Positions 40,055 through 51,100 of a stretch of DNA of 64,000 nt are shown piece by piece. Positions within the stretch are counted from its first letter, which is position 1; every line of letters starts with the position of its first letter. A model generated the notes under the pieces. The model did not search any database. It saw nothing but the letters and a program-made list of their open reading frames with translations, and was not told the DNA's origin. Where the stretch lies: assembly GCA_027491075.1 (NCBI GenBank), contig JAIXWX010000033.1, forward strand, positions 1 to 64,000. Reading direction: 5' to 3'. The translations under genes and the position numbers were made by a program. Source of the stretch: Flavobacteriales bacterium (GTDB taxonomy: Bacteria > Bacteroidota > Bacteroidia > Flavobacteriales_D > Sanyastnellaceae).

Positions 40055-41404
40055 TTAATGTTGCACTTTATGAACGAATTCGTCGTAGCTCAATTTCTTC
40101 ACGTTTATGGTACATTTCTCACGTACGATTTTCGCTACTTTATCTTCATAAAGAAAATCATATATGTTTTGAACCTCTTCACGATTGGAGAGTGATTTCT
40201 TCGCTAACTCCTCTAATTGTTCATCCTCCAAGCTCATGCCGTATTGCGCATAGCGCTCAGCAAGGATGGACTTCACGTGTGACTTGGCCTCATCCATGGT
40301 CACCTTAATTTCGTTGTCGCGGATGATTTTGCTTTGAATGAGCTGCCATTTCAAACCTCCTGCGTAGCTGGGGTATTCCTTCTCTATTGCCTCTTCTTCA
40401 ATGGGTTTTTCATTGGTCATAATGATCCATCTCTTCAAAAATGCGTCAGGCAATGTTGGGTTTACCTTATCTACGATGGTTTTTACAAATTCTCTTTTGA
40501 ACAACCATTCACTGTCTTTCTCAAACATCTTCTCCAAATCTTCTTTCACACGGTCCTTCATTTCCGCTTCTGAAGTCACTTTGTTTTCACTGAACAATTT
40601 ATCAAAGAGTTCTTGGTTGAGCTCCGCTGGTTCCATTCTCTTGATCTCTGTTACGGTGAGCTGAAACAAACCCGACAGGTGATGTACTTGATCGTGAGTG
40701 ATTCCTAGCATGCGTGCAAGATCCTCGTGATTGGTAGAAAGCAAATGAGGATTCACCTTCACTACATCGTCTTTTTTAAGTCCGATAAGGTTCTTTTTGG
40801 TGTCTTCATCCTTAATATACTCAATAGAAACGGTTGTTTTACTTTGAATTCCTCCTTCTAGATTGTTTCCATCGGCATCCAGTTGGGCGAGGTCAGCCAT
40901 AAGCATATCTTCCGCATCGCTGGTTTCAGGAGAAGAAAGCTTTCCGTATCTTCTAGCAAGGTCTTTCATTTGACGCCCGATAAGCTCCTCATTAACGTCC
41001 ACTCTATAGAAATCGAACATCATAGCGCTATCAAGAGCAACAGTCACTTCTGGAGCAATTCCCAATTGATAGGTAAATTGGAAATCTGAAGGATTGTCCC
41101 AATTTCCCAAATCATTATCAGTATCCACGGGAAGTGGATTTCCCAAAACATTGATATTGTTTTCAGAAATATGCTTATAGATAGCATCCTGAAGCATTTT
41201 ATTGATTTGCTCTGCGAGAATAGACTTTCCGAAGCGTTGCTTCACAAGACCCACAGGCACGTGGCCAGGTCTAAAGCCGGGCATATTTACATTTTTACGA
41301 TAGTCCTTTATGGCTTTCTCGTATGTTTCGTTGTAGTCCGTTGGCTCAAGTCTGATAGTTAGTTCAGCGTTGAGGGCATCAATGTTTTTTTGTGTGATAT
41401 TCAT
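40055..41404 (-). CDS. tig: Trigger factor
   Basis: MNITQKNIDALNAELTIRLEPTDYNETYEKAIKDYRKNVNMPGFRPGHVPVGLVKQRFGKSILAEQIN. Confidence 0.93.
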   Translation of the reverse strand: MNITQKNIDALNAELTIRLEPTDYNETYEKAIKDYRKNVNMPGFRPGHVPVGLVKQRFGKSILAEQINKMLQDAIYKHISENNINVLGNPLPVDTDNDLGNWDNPSDFQFTYQLGIAPEVTVALDSAMMFDFYRVDVNEELIGRQMKDLARRYGKLSSPETSDAEDMLMADLAQLDADGNNLEGGIQSKTTVSIEYIKDEDTKKNLIGLKKDDVVKVNPHLLSTNHEDLARMLGITHDQVHHLSGLFQLTVTEIKRMEPAELNQELFDKLFSENKVTSEAEMKDRVKEDLEKMFEKDSEWLFKREFVKTIVDKVNPTLPDAFLKRWIIMTNEKPIEEEAIEKEYPSYAGGLKWQLIQSKIIRDNEIKVTMDEAKSHVKSILAERYAQYGMSLEDEQLEELAKKSLSNREEVQNIYDFLYEDKVAKIVREKCTINVKKLSYDEFVHKVQH

Positions 41405-41448
41405 GACCTAAAAAAAAGGGGTGCAAAGATAGTTAAAGGAGATGAGTC

Positions 41449-41475
41449 TTGGATTGATTAAGTTTATTATATTTG
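41449..41475 (+). promoter_or_regulatory. Putative promoter of tRNA-Leu
   Basis: TTG (41449-41451), 16-nt spacer, TATATTTG (41468-41475), about 11 nt before the tRNA 5' end. Confidence 0.55.
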
Positions 41476-41485
41476 CACCCTCAAT

Positions 41486-41567
41486 GCGGGCGTGGCGAAA
41501 TTGGTAGACGCACTAGACTTAGGATCTAGCGCTTCACGGCATGGGGGTTCGAGTCCCTCCGCCCGCA
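41486..41567 (+). tRNA. tRNA-Leu, anticodon TAG
   Basis: Acceptor GCGGGCG...CGCCCGC-A; anticodon arm CTAGA-CTTAGGA-TCTAG; T-arm GGGGGTTCGAGTCCCTC; variable arm GCGCTTCACGGCAT. Confidence 0.97.
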
Positions 41568-41776
41568 CTTCTCAAGAAGTCAAAGGGGTTGATTCGCTAC
41601 AGAAATTTACGCAGCCTCATAAAATTCAAGATAATTTTTTTCTCTAAATTTTTATTCCCACTGGTATCTTGACATCATCACCCATGTATCAAGACATCTT
41701 AAGCTTTCTTACCAAAATAAGTAGCCTCCTTCCATTCTTTTGAAACCATCCTATCGAGGATTGATACATATACAAT

Positions 41777-41812
41777 AAAAAAGCCCCTTGCTGATGGCAA
41801 GGGGCTTTTCTT
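41777..41812 (-). terminator. Rho-independent terminator downstream of the metalloprotease gene
   Basis: AAAAGCCCCTTGC-TGATG-GCAAGGGGCTTTT. Confidence 0.9.
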
Positions 41813-41828
41813 ATAAAGCTTTTTGCAA

Positions 41829-44477
41829 TTACTGCTTCATGATACGTGTGCTGGCTTTGTTCTCTCCATGGTACAACACCACAGTGTAATAACCACTGGC
41901 ATAATTCATCATATCCAGGGTAACAATGTTCACTCCTTCAATGGTAGTAAACTTGGTATTGTGTACCTCACGTCCCATCGCATCAATAACGATCATTCCA
42001 ACTTGTGCTTCCGCTCCACTGACAAAGGTCAAATCCACATTGCCCTCTGTCGGATTGGGGAACGCATTCAGTTTTTCAAAATTAGGAAGTACTTCTACTT
42101 CAATTTCGAATTCTTCATCAGCCACTTCTTGACCTTCACGGAAGGCGGTACCGCTTCTGCTTGCTCTAAGTGTATAGCATAGGGTAGAGTTGAACGCCCC
42201 TTGGAAACCATATACTTCCACACGATAGGTTCCAACCGGACCATTATTGAAGATGATGGCTTCGTTGGCTGTTCCGCTATTCTGAGAAATTCCAACCTGT
42301 ACATTGCTCGGATTCAATAGACGTACATCATAGTCCGCAGGAAGGTTGGTCATATCAATGCGAATATTGCGATTGCTCGTGGTGTTGCTAAAGCGGAACC
42401 AGTCGCGGTCAGTGGCAGTACCAATGCGCGCTGTAATATTCGTATTTACAGAAATAGATTTCGCTTGGCTGCTGCTATTGTTTGTTTCATAAATATCGGA
42501 ACATGCGGTCGCCGCTGTTGTGGTAAAGTTGATTGCTGCGCTGAACGCTGAAGTTCCTGCGCTGCAATTGGTGCGTACACGTGCGTTATAAGCCGTACCT
42601 GCAGTAAGACCGGTTAATACCAATGAATTGGTGGTTGCGTTTGCAGCGGTCCAAACAGTGGCTGTATTAAGCTTGTATTCTACGGTGTAAGAAACAGCTC
42701 CACTCACTGCTGTCCAGTTCAATGTAGCCCCCGTCGTTGTAATAGCAGAAGCAGCAAGTCCAGTTGGTACGTTGCAGCTAACTCCTTGAACGATCGTAAT
42801 GAAGTAATCTTCAACTTCTCCATATTGGAAAGTTTCACAAGCAGTTGGAGCCGCATTGTACTTCATTGCAACACGCATTCTTGTAGTTCCTAAAACTGCA
42901 GTAGAAGGAACAGTGAATGATCCACTCACAGCAGTGGTGCTTCCTGTTGTATTACCGAATACTTGCTCTCCTGCATCGAGGAAATCTAAATCGCCATTGT
43001 AGTCAATCCAAACTCTCCAAAACTCAGAGAAAGCAGTACCTGTATAACCTGGGGTTCCAGTAAATGTGTAAGAAGTATTGGTAGCCAAAGTAGTTCCCAA
43101 GGTTGCGCTAAAGTTTGCATAACCATTGTTGTTACCACTGGTGTTGCTAAGCGTGTTCAAAGAAACATTGTTTATCCATTCATCCACGGTGCTTTGTCCT
43201 GCTGACGCGCAGTATGTTGGCACGCAGCCAGTGGTTGTGAATGTAGAAGAGGCGCTAAAGTTACCAGAGCTTGTTGCAGAACAAACTGTTTGTACTTGCC
43301 ATTCGTAGCTTGTACACGTGTTCAATGCACTAAATGCAAAGGTGGTAGCTGTGAGTCCTGTCACGTTCGTCCAAGTGGTTGTTGAAGTTGGTCTCCAACG
43401 CAAGTTGTAGCTTTGTGCACCATTGACCGCAGCCCAAGTAGCTGTAGCACTTGAGGCAGTGAGAGATCCAGAAGTCAACCCCGTTGGTGTTGCGCAGATA
43501 CTCCCCACAGGACCGCATGCTGTGCTATTCAATAATGCTGCACGGAAACCTCCAGTAGCAAATAGTGCTTGCATTCTTGAAATTTGTCCATTGCTAAACA
43601 TATACATACACGCATCATCAGAGTAGTCCATGTAGTTCATGAACATGTCGCCGTTTGGTCCGTTGGTGCAAGACACTTTAGGGAAAACTGGACAGCCATA
43701 GTTAGGTCCGCCTGCATTCGGTGTATCACTCACTTGGTCAGAACCCGTGCAGCCTGTGCCATCGTCTCCCCAAATGTGAAACAAGTTGAGCCAGTGTCCT
43801 ACTTCGTGAGTAGCAGTGCGGCCCTTGTTGAAAGGAGCCGTAGCAGTGCCAATGGTTCCGAAGTATTGAAAGTCGCATACAACACCGTCAGTGCTTGCAG
43901 CACCACCAGGGAATTGAGCGTACCCCAAAATTCCACCACTGATATCGCATACCCAAATGTTGAGGTATTGATCACGTGACCATGCGTTTACTCCTCCAGT
44001 AGAAGAAGACTTCACTTGGTCGTTGGTACCAAACGCGGTAACAGAAGTTTGTGTTCTTGTGATACCCGTAGTAGGATTTCCGTTCGGGTCGATGGTTGCC
44101 AAGCAAAACTCGATATTGGCATCCCCTGCAAGGCTTGCAAATGCTGCAGGCACGTTTGCAACGTCCGCATTGAGTTTTCTGAAATCGGCATTGAGCACAT
44201 CGATTTGTGATTGAATCTGTGCATCAGAAATGTTCTCCGCTGTTGTATTCCAAACCACGTGCACGACCACTGGAATGGTAACTAGAGCGCGATCGAGACC
44301 ACCGCCCTGTTGAATAAAATCGTTGGTGAAATTTTCTATTTCCTGACGACGCAGTTCGAACTTGCTGTCGTTGGCTTTTTGATATTCAAAAGCCTCTTGA
44401 GTGCCGCACACTCTTTGAGCGAATGATGCTTGAAAAAGCATGGCCATTGCGCCCACTAAAAGTAAAACTTTCTTCAT
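41829..44477 (-). CDS. M43 (pappalysin/cytophagalysin-like) zinc metalloprotease with FN3, GEVED, PPC-like and T9SS type A domains
   Basis: Signal peptide, [15 protein letters not shown], two FN3-like modules, [12 protein letters not shown]-terminal [16 protein letters not shown]...[26 protein letters not shown]. Confidence 0.92.
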   Translation of the reverse strand: MKKVLLLVGAMAMLFQASFAQRVCGTQEAFEYQKANDSKFELRRQEIENFTNDFIQQGGGLDRALVTIPVVVHVVWNTTAENISDAQIQSQIDVLNADFRKLNADVANVPAAFASLAGDANIEFCLATIDPNGNPTTGITRTQTSVTAFGTNDQVKSSSTGGVNAWSRDQYLNIWVCDISGGILGYAQFPGGAASTDGVVCDFQYFGTIGTATAPFNKGRTATHEVGHWLNLFHIWGDDGTGCTGSDQVSDTPNAGGPNYGCPVFPKVSCTNGPNGDMFMNYMDYSDDACMYMFSNGQISRMQALFATGGFRAALLNSTACGPVGSICATPTGLTSGSLTASSATATWAAVNGAQSYNLRWRPTSTTTWTNVTGLTATTFAFSALNTCTSYEWQVQTVCSATSSGNFSASSTFTTTGCVPTYCASAGQSTVDEWINNVSLNTLSNTSGNNNGYANFSATLGTTLATNTSYTFTGTPGYTGTAFSEFWRVWIDYNGDLDFLDAGEQVFGNTTGSTTAVSGSFTVPSTAVLGTTRMRVAMKYNAAPTACETFQYGEVEDYFITIVQGVSCNVPTGLAASAITTTGATLNWTAVSGAVSYTVEYKLNTATVWTAANATTNSLVLTGLTAGTAYNARVRTNCSAGTSAFSAAINFTTTAATACSDIYETNNSSSQAKSISVNTNITARIGTATDRDWFRFSNTTSNRNIRIDMTNLPADYDVRLLNPSNVQVGISQNSGTANEAIIFNNGPVGTYRVEVYGFQGAFNSTLCYTLRASRSGTAFREGQEVADEEFEIEVEVLPNFEKLNAFPNPTEGNVDLTFVSGAEAQVGMIVIDAMGREVHNTKFTTIEGVNIVTLDMMNYASGYYTVVLYHGENKASTRIMKQ

Positions 44478-44635
44478 GTTTGATTTTTGGAGTTATTTGT
44501 GGCTAAATAAACGACGACGAATTTAACACAATTTGTTATTCACACATACAATTTCACCACCCTTCTGTACCCCATATAAGTCATTTTATAAACCAAATTC
44601 GTACTCTTGCGTCTAATGAGCTTTTTTAACAAGAA

Positions 44636-45196
44636 ATGATCGCCGAAAAATCAAATTATAAAGACCAAACACTGGAATTAATCGCTGTAACTTCAAATCT
44701 GCTGTTTACTTTCCTTTATATAAAACAATCTTCATGGGCTTTCTTTTTTGGAGTTCTTGGACCATTGCTTTTGGCCCTCGTACTAAGAAAAAAAAGATTG
44801 ATAGCAGAAACAGCGCTTCAAGGAGCGTATATAGTTTTAACCTTTCTTGGACTGGCCAACACTTCCATGGGTTGGAATATTTCAAGCCTGAATGTTTTGG
44901 ATCATTTTTGCATTGTTGTTAGTGGCGTTGGATCTGTATTGATATTAGGCTTTTTACTAAAAAAATACAGCAACGCTGATCTTCCCTATTTAGATAGTTT
45001 TACCACTGTATTTGCGTTGATTGCTACTTTTCTTATGATGTGTTTGATTCACGAGGCATGGCTTTATTGGATCATCATCAATGGAGTTTCAGTTGTTTTA
45101 TACTTAAATAAAAAACTCTATTTTGGAGTATTGATGTTTTTGATTTACTTATTCATGAGTGTAGATGCCTACTTTCGTTTTGGAATACTTACATGA
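44636..45196 (+). CDS. pnuC: PnuC-like nicotinamide mononucleotide/riboside transporter
   Basis: 186 aa multi-TM; paired with a NadR-type kinase gene; overall topology PnuC-like. Confidence 0.75.
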   Translation: MIAEKSNYKDQTLELIAVTSNLLFTFLYIKQSSWAFFFGVLGPLLLALVLRKKRLIAETALQGAYIVLTFLGLANTSMGWNISSLNVLDHFCIVVSGVGSVLILGFLLKKYSNADLPYLDSFTTVFALIATFLMMCLIHEAWLYWIIINGVSVVLYLNKKLYFGVLMFLIYLFMSVDAYFRFGILT

Positions 45197-45741
45197 AGAT
45201 TATTCACATAACTGGTCCAGAAAGCACAGGAAAGTCAACGCTCTCCGAATACCTAGTTCATTCTTTGCCCCATGCTATTCTTGTTAAAGAGTATGCACGT
45301 TTTTGGCTCGAGTCGAGGAAACAAGAAAGTTACACAGAGCAGGAGGTGTTAGAAATGTTTCATGGCCAATGCGCTTGGTGGAGAAATGCCAAAAGTGTAG
45401 ATTCATCCTACCTTATCTGTGACACGGACACTTTAGTATATGCTGTTTGGATGAGTTTTGTTTATCACCACGTGCATCCAGAGGTTGTTCTTGGACATCA
45501 TGAGTTTGAGCCCGATATCAGTGTGCTATGTGCACCCGACATTCCTTGGGAATTTGATCCGCTGCGAAGCAATCCAGAGGATAGGCAAGCATTATTTCTG
45601 TTGTATCAAAAAGAGCTTGAAAAACTGTCAAGGCCTTATTTCATCTGCAAAGGAGAAGGCGAAGACCGAATGTCAAAAGTCCTGTCGGATATATTGACCT
45701 ACTTTTCCATAGATCATTCTAAAGAAAAAAATACCTATTAA
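45193..45741 (+). CDS. NadR-like ribosylnicotinamide kinase (P-loop)
   Basis: ITGPESTGKSTLSEYL; VKEYARFWLE; CDTDTLVYAVW. Confidence 0.85.
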   Translation: MKIIHITGPESTGKSTLSEYLVHSLPHAILVKEYARFWLESRKQESYTEQEVLEMFHGQCAWWRNAKSVDSSYLICDTDTLVYAVWMSFVYHHVHPEVVLGHHEFEPDISVLCAPDIPWEFDPLRSNPEDRQALFLLYQKELEKLSRPYFICKGEGEDRMSKVLSDILTYFSIDHSKEKNTY

Positions 45742-46080
45742 AGAGCCTGTAGCATTGGCTATCATATCGGAAGGATCACTCGTTCTGGAATTAAACCATT
45801 GCTGCTGGAAATACTCAAGTACCCCGCCATAGAGCAGGGAAAGAATAACCGCTACATAGAGTGCATTTTTATGAATGAAATAGAAGACGGATTGTTTTAT
45901 AAAACCGATAGCAAGCATCAAGGTCCAAAGCGCAAAAATCGATGCGTGCACTAGTTTATCGAAGCGTAGAAACGACCATGGATCATGGTACTCGATGTCG
46001 GAAGAAGGAAGCGAATACACTATAATAATAATGGCTGCCCATAGAATAGGAGCAGCCATATATCTGAAAGTACTTTTCAA
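45673..46080 (-). CDS. VanZ family protein
   Basis: YSLPSSDIEYHDPWSFLRFDKLVHASIFALWTLML...GGVLEYFQQQWFNSRTSDPSDMIANATGSLIG. Confidence 0.85.
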   Translation of the reverse strand: MKSTFRYMAAPILWAAIIIIVYSLPSSDIEYHDPWSFLRFDKLVHASIFALWTLMLAIGFIKQSVFYFIHKNALYVAVILSLLYGGVLEYFQQQWFNSRTSDPSDMIANATGSLIGIFFFRMIYGKVGQYIRQDF

Positions 46081-46082
46081 AA

Positions 46083-46457
46083 TTACCCCACTAGTTGCTT
46101 GTACGCATCAGCGCTCAATAAACCAGAAGTATCCTTATTACTCATCTTAATTTTTATCATCCAACCCGCTCCGTATGGATCTTCATTCACTGCCACGGGG
46201 TTGGCTTCTAGTTCAGGATTTACTTCCAATACTTCACCCGCCACAGGCATAAACAAGTCACTCACGGTTTTCACAGCTTCCACCGTTCCAAACACTTGAT
46301 GTTCTTCGAGCGTTTCACCTTTCGTTTCGATTTCAACGAAAACGATATCACCCAATTCGCCCTGAGCGAAATCAGTTATACCAATGGTAGCCACATCTCC
46401 ATCGATGCGAACCCATTCGTGATCTTTGGTATAAAGTAGTTCTGCGGGAATATTCAT
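46083..46457 (-). CDS. gcvH: Glycine cleavage system H protein
   Basis: [43 protein letters not shown]; lipoyl site [11 protein letters not shown]. Confidence 0.96.
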   Translation of the reverse strand: MNIPAELLYTKDHEWVRIDGDVATIGITDFAQGELGDIVFVEIETKGETLEEHQVFGTVEAVKTVSDLFMPVAGEVLEVNPELEANPVAVNEDPYGAGWMIKIKMSNKDTSGLLSADAYKQLVG

Positions 46458-46538
46458 TGTATCCTCAATTTTTTTGTGTCGCCAAAAATAGGATAAAACC
46501 AATAAGCCTTACCTTTCGTCACAAAACAAATTTTTATC

Positions 46539-46925
46539 ATGACTACGGTTGACTTTTTAATGCTCATTACCATAGGTGTATTGGCGGGCCTCATGAGTGG
46601 TTTTGTTGGTGTTGGCGGAGGCATTCTCATTGTTCCTGGATTGGTTTTTCTTCTTGGAGCCTCCCAACTGCAAGCCCAAGGTACCAGCTTAGCGGTTATC
46701 ATGTTACCGGTAGGAATTTTTGGGGTGATCAACTACTATAAAGCCGGACATGTGAATGTTACATACGCCGCGGTCATTGCTGTTGCATTTGTCATAGGAA
46801 GCTATTTCGGTTCGAAATATGCTCTCAAAATACCTGAGCACAAAGTGAAGTTTTTCTTTGCATTGTTTCTCCTTTACGTAGGAATAAAAATGCTTTCTTC
46901 TTCTTGGGGAAAGATGTTTTCCTAG
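46539..46925 (+). CDS. TauE/SafE family sulfite exporter-like membrane protein
   Basis: GVLAGLMSGFVGVGGGILIVPGLVFLLGASQLQAQGTSLAVIMLP. Confidence 0.88.
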   Translation: MTTVDFLMLITIGVLAGLMSGFVGVGGGILIVPGLVFLLGASQLQAQGTSLAVIMLPVGIFGVINYYKAGHVNVTYAAVIAVAFVIGSYFGSKYALKIPEHKVKFFFALFLLYVGIKMLSSSWGKMFS

Positions 46926-48091
46926 GCCTTTTTTCTTCTTTCTCTTTCTTTGATAATTAGTGAAAGTTCTCTACCCGTTTGGCCTTTCACACTGGTGTTT
47001 TCCTTTGCTCTGCGTATGAGATAAGGAATTACTTCTTTGATTGGACCATAGGGAACATACTTCGCAACATTGTACCCCTCGTGTGCTAAATTAAAACTGA
47101 TGTGATCGCTCATTCCAAAGAGTTGCGCAAAGTAAACTCTACGATCGTTTCTTGCTATGCCTTTTTCATCGAGCAAACGTGCAAGTTTCGAGCTGCTGGC
47201 CTCATTGTGTGAACCGCAACAAATAGCAATATCTTCGATATGTTCTACGCAGTATTCCAATGCTAAGTCAAAGTCTCTATCGCTCGCTTCTTTGTTAGGT
47301 TGAATAGGATCTTGATAACCCTTCTCTAAAGCGCGAGCTCTTTCTTTTTCCATGTAGGCCCCACGTACCAACTTGAATGCTGATTTGTATCCGAGTTGAC
47401 GCGCGGTTTGATGCGACTTTTTGAGAAAATCCAAACGATCATGTCTATACAATTGAATGGTATTGTAGACAATGAATTCATCTCGATTGTATTTCTCCAT
47501 CATCTCGTTGGTCAGTCCATCAATCGCGTTCTGAATCCAACTGTCTTCTGCATCAATAAATACGGGCGTTCCCGTATCATGGGCAAGTGCACAAATTTCG
47601 TCCACTCTTGTTCTGACCCTTTGCCATTCCTCTACTTCAGCGTCTGATAAAGGAATTCCATCATTAACTTTTTCCAATAATGAAAAACGTGCAACACCCG
47701 TTACCTTGAATACACAGAAAGGAATATGTACATTGTTGTGAGCGGTTCGAATAGTACGAAGTGTTTCCTCTTTCGTAGCATCAAAATCCGCCTCTGACTC
47801 TTTTCCTTCTACAGAATAATCTAAGATGGTTCCGATTCCGCCCGCATCTAAAATTTTAGTCGCCCTCGCGCACTCAGAAATGGTTTCCCCTCCGCAGAAT
47901 TGTTTGAAGATGTTTCCTTTAATCGCCCAGCCGATGGGAATGCCCGCTCCGATAGCAAGGTTGGTCATAACATCGCCTACTTTAACTAAAAAAGGATTTC
48001 CTATTAACTTAAATAAATAATAGGCCCTATTCAACTCCGAATTGCTTTTCCCTTTGAAAGCGATTTCAGTATTATCAAAAGACAAATTCAT
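46922..48091 (-). CDS. Proline dehydrogenase family protein
   Basis: FKLVRGAYMEKERARA; LDYSVEGKE; RRVYFAQLFGMSDHISFNLA. Confidence 0.9.
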   Translation of the reverse strand: MNLSFDNTEIAFKGKSNSELNRAYYLFKLIGNPFLVKVGDVMTNLAIGAGIPIGWAIKGNIFKQFCGGETISECARATKILDAGGIGTILDYSVEGKESEADFDATKEETLRTIRTAHNNVHIPFCVFKVTGVARFSLLEKVNDGIPLSDAEVEEWQRVRTRVDEICALAHDTGTPVFIDAEDSWIQNAIDGLTNEMMEKYNRDEFIVYNTIQLYRHDRLDFLKKSHQTARQLGYKSAFKLVRGAYMEKERARALEKGYQDPIQPNKEASDRDFDLALEYCVEHIEDIAICCGSHNEASSSKLARLLDEKGIARNDRRVYFAQLFGMSDHISFNLAHEGYNVAKYVPYGPIKEVIPYLIRRAKENTSVKGQTGRELSLIIKERERRKKA

Positions 48092-48192
48092 GGTGGCAAA
48101 TATATGCACAGCAAGCAAAGCATAGCGAATGTCTGTTTTACAACGCTATGCTCTTTCTGAATAAAGAAATTTAACTCTCCTTCTTTCTAAAA

Positions 48193-51100
48193 CTAGTTTA
48201 CTATCATTTTAACGGTTTCGCTCTTATATCCAAATTTAACCTCGATACTGTATACTCCCGAGGTTAAAGTTTGTCTTGGTCGAATCATAAACGGACTCCT
48301 TGATTCAACGATATAATTGTTTTGCTCGACCAATTTGCCAAGCATATCAAAAACCGTGATTTGAATGTTTCCTGGATCCGGAGTTAAATAGAAAAACTCA
48401 CCTGAATTTGGATTTGGAAAAAGCATTTGTGCGCTTGTAACTTCTTCTGTTATCAAGGACTTTGAAATGGAAGGCATTCCAGCAGCCGCAGCAATGCAAA
48501 GTAGTTGGTATCCGGAGCTAAACTGTCCGGTGCTGGAACTGAAGACAGGTCTAACTCTTACTCGATAAAATTCACCTGGCCCAATTCCCGGCACGCTGCT
48601 TAATTGTATAAATCGCGATGGGTTGTTGACGTTGACAAGCATTGCACTCGCTCCTACAGGTAGATCATTGGCGCTTACTTCTAAGAACTCCCATTGCCAA
48701 CCTTGAGCCCCACAAACATTGATGTCTGTTGCTATAAAAGATGACAAAACCCTTGTTGTCGGGCACCTGTCTATGGATCTTAGCTGAGCTATTGGAGGAG
48801 AGCCAATGGTAATACTGTAGTTAGGACTTACCACATTCACTTGAGTTACATTTCCCGCCGCGTCTGGAAGATTGTATATACACGAGTATATAGTATTATA
48901 CGTTGTTGCATATTGCAATCCATTAAAAATTCCAAACGGAAACTGCGTTCCTGAAGATGTTGCCGAATAAACATTCGGTCCGTTGGTCAATGTAATTGTG
49001 TAATTGGAACAAGCAATCCATCTCGCCTTAAGAAATCCGCATAAAGAAGAAAAATTCAATCCATTATCTGGTTGAGATGCTCTCAAGTGTTGACAGCAGC
49101 AAGTCACTGTGCCATTGGAGTTAACCTGATTTCCACGGAGTGCAAAGAAATAGGTTTGCCCTACCACCAAGTTACCAAACACCAATATCTCTTGACCCGA
49201 GCTTGTCTCATTCTCCGAAGCCAACAAACTTGTACCAGAAGCATCTTGAAGTTCAATAAGTATATCCGAAGCCGATGAAGAGGCCTGAATTCTCACTCCG
49301 TTAGACTGTGCGACAAACCTATACCAAACATCCTTTCCGCCGCCTAGAGCCACTGAAGAAAGTGCTTCTGGAGAAACCGTGGCATTTGTTAAGTTTGCTG
49401 AGAAGGAGTTGCAGGCTGGATATAAACTTCCTGATATCAATGTTGCGTTGCTTCTATTATCATTCGCAACACAAGGAGAAACGGGGACGAAAATTTCATC
49501 ATACGCAGCGCATCCCGCTGCATTAGAAACTACAAGATCGACAGAAGTGCTATTTGAGGTAATCCACTGAATGGACGAATTGGTACTTCCGGAAGGGAAC
49601 CAAGAATAAGAAGTAGCACCTGGGGAATTAGCTGTCATAACAGCAGTTGAACCGCTACAATAAGAAGAAGCAGAGGGCGAAATGTCGGCAGTGATTGGTG
49701 CGTATGCCAAGTCCACAACATTAGAAAAAGTACTCAATCCTGTTTGGCCGCACGTGCATTTACAAATAAAAGATCGGTTTTCAGATAATTCGTTGACCCA
49801 TACTTGCTGACCGATACCGACTAAATCGTCGGGAGTGAGTCCCACTAATTGATCAAACAGATTGCATGCTCCGGTGCTGCAAGTAATATCATACCACTCA
49901 TATACAAGGTCAGCGAATTGATACGTCTGATGAATTGAAAGCATAGCGCTGTTAACAGATCCACAAAGCTCATCTGTTGGGGAGTAGGCCAATAAATCCG
50001 GCGGACTGCAATTGCACGGAGCAATTAGATTCACAAATAAAGTTTGTGTTACAGATTTGCTTTCAATAACTCCTGTTGCCATATGAAGCATGAGAACCGT
50101 CAGCGTAACTTCTTTTTCTCCGGCATTCGCATAATAATGGTCTATGGCTTGAGAATTAGTAACGGTGCCATCTCCAAGAGTCCATTCCCTTGATACAAAT
50201 TGATAGCCTTGTTGAAGAGGTGTTGCATCCGTTAGATTTACTTGCAATCCACTTGTGGAGGCTGTAATGCTCGGATTCCAACCCCATGGATTCGGATTGA
50301 TAAAAGCACATTTAACCCGTATTCTTTTACATATTGTAGTGATTAGTGCTCCATTGCAGTACACCTTCAAACAAACTTTGTAAGCACCGCTTCCAGCATA
50401 ACAAACAGTTGGGTTTTGTTGATTACTTGTAGTATTGTTTCCAAAGCTCCATGCGAAAAGTAGATTAGCTGCATTGCAATTGGAAGGTAAGGTTGGAATG
50501 AATGTGCGGCAACAGCTGGAAGCAAAAATTTGAAAATCCGTAGGAGCACAGCACGGAGGAGGACACACGACACTCACTGTTTTACAGACCGAAGTATAAT
50601 ATACTTGTCCGGAAATGAGATCTATACAGCAGTCATAATGACAAACAGTATAGGTGCCTGTTCCTGGAAACGTAAAGCTGGCGGCATCTGTCGAGAAACT
50701 AGTTCCATTTATGCCGAAAACCCAATACTCACAACCATTGGGATTACCTTCCGGGGTGAGATCATTGAAAGAAACGGTGCATCCACTTACGCTAAAACTA
50801 AAGTCTGCGGCCGATGGGGTGCAAGGCAGACAAGCAATCGTTAGAGTGTCGCAGAAATCGTCCCAACAACGCGCGATACCTGGAGGTTGAAAGCAATCTC
50901 TGTAACAGATCGAATAAGTACCGGGAGGCAACGTATTAAAACAAAAATTCAATGTATCGCCAATCCCTCCTCCTACTGTGTTATTCGACATATCCGTAAT
51001 AGTCCAAATATTGCAGGGACTTGCCGGCCCGTCCAAAGTCAAATCAATAAATGAATAACAGCAATTGCCATTATCCACAGTTTGAAATTGAGCATTTGAA

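Noticed and set aside
41568-41776. Region after tRNA-Leu as a possible integration (att) scar
   Set aside because: No repeat of the tRNA 3' end was seen nearby and no integrase or mobile gene is in the window.
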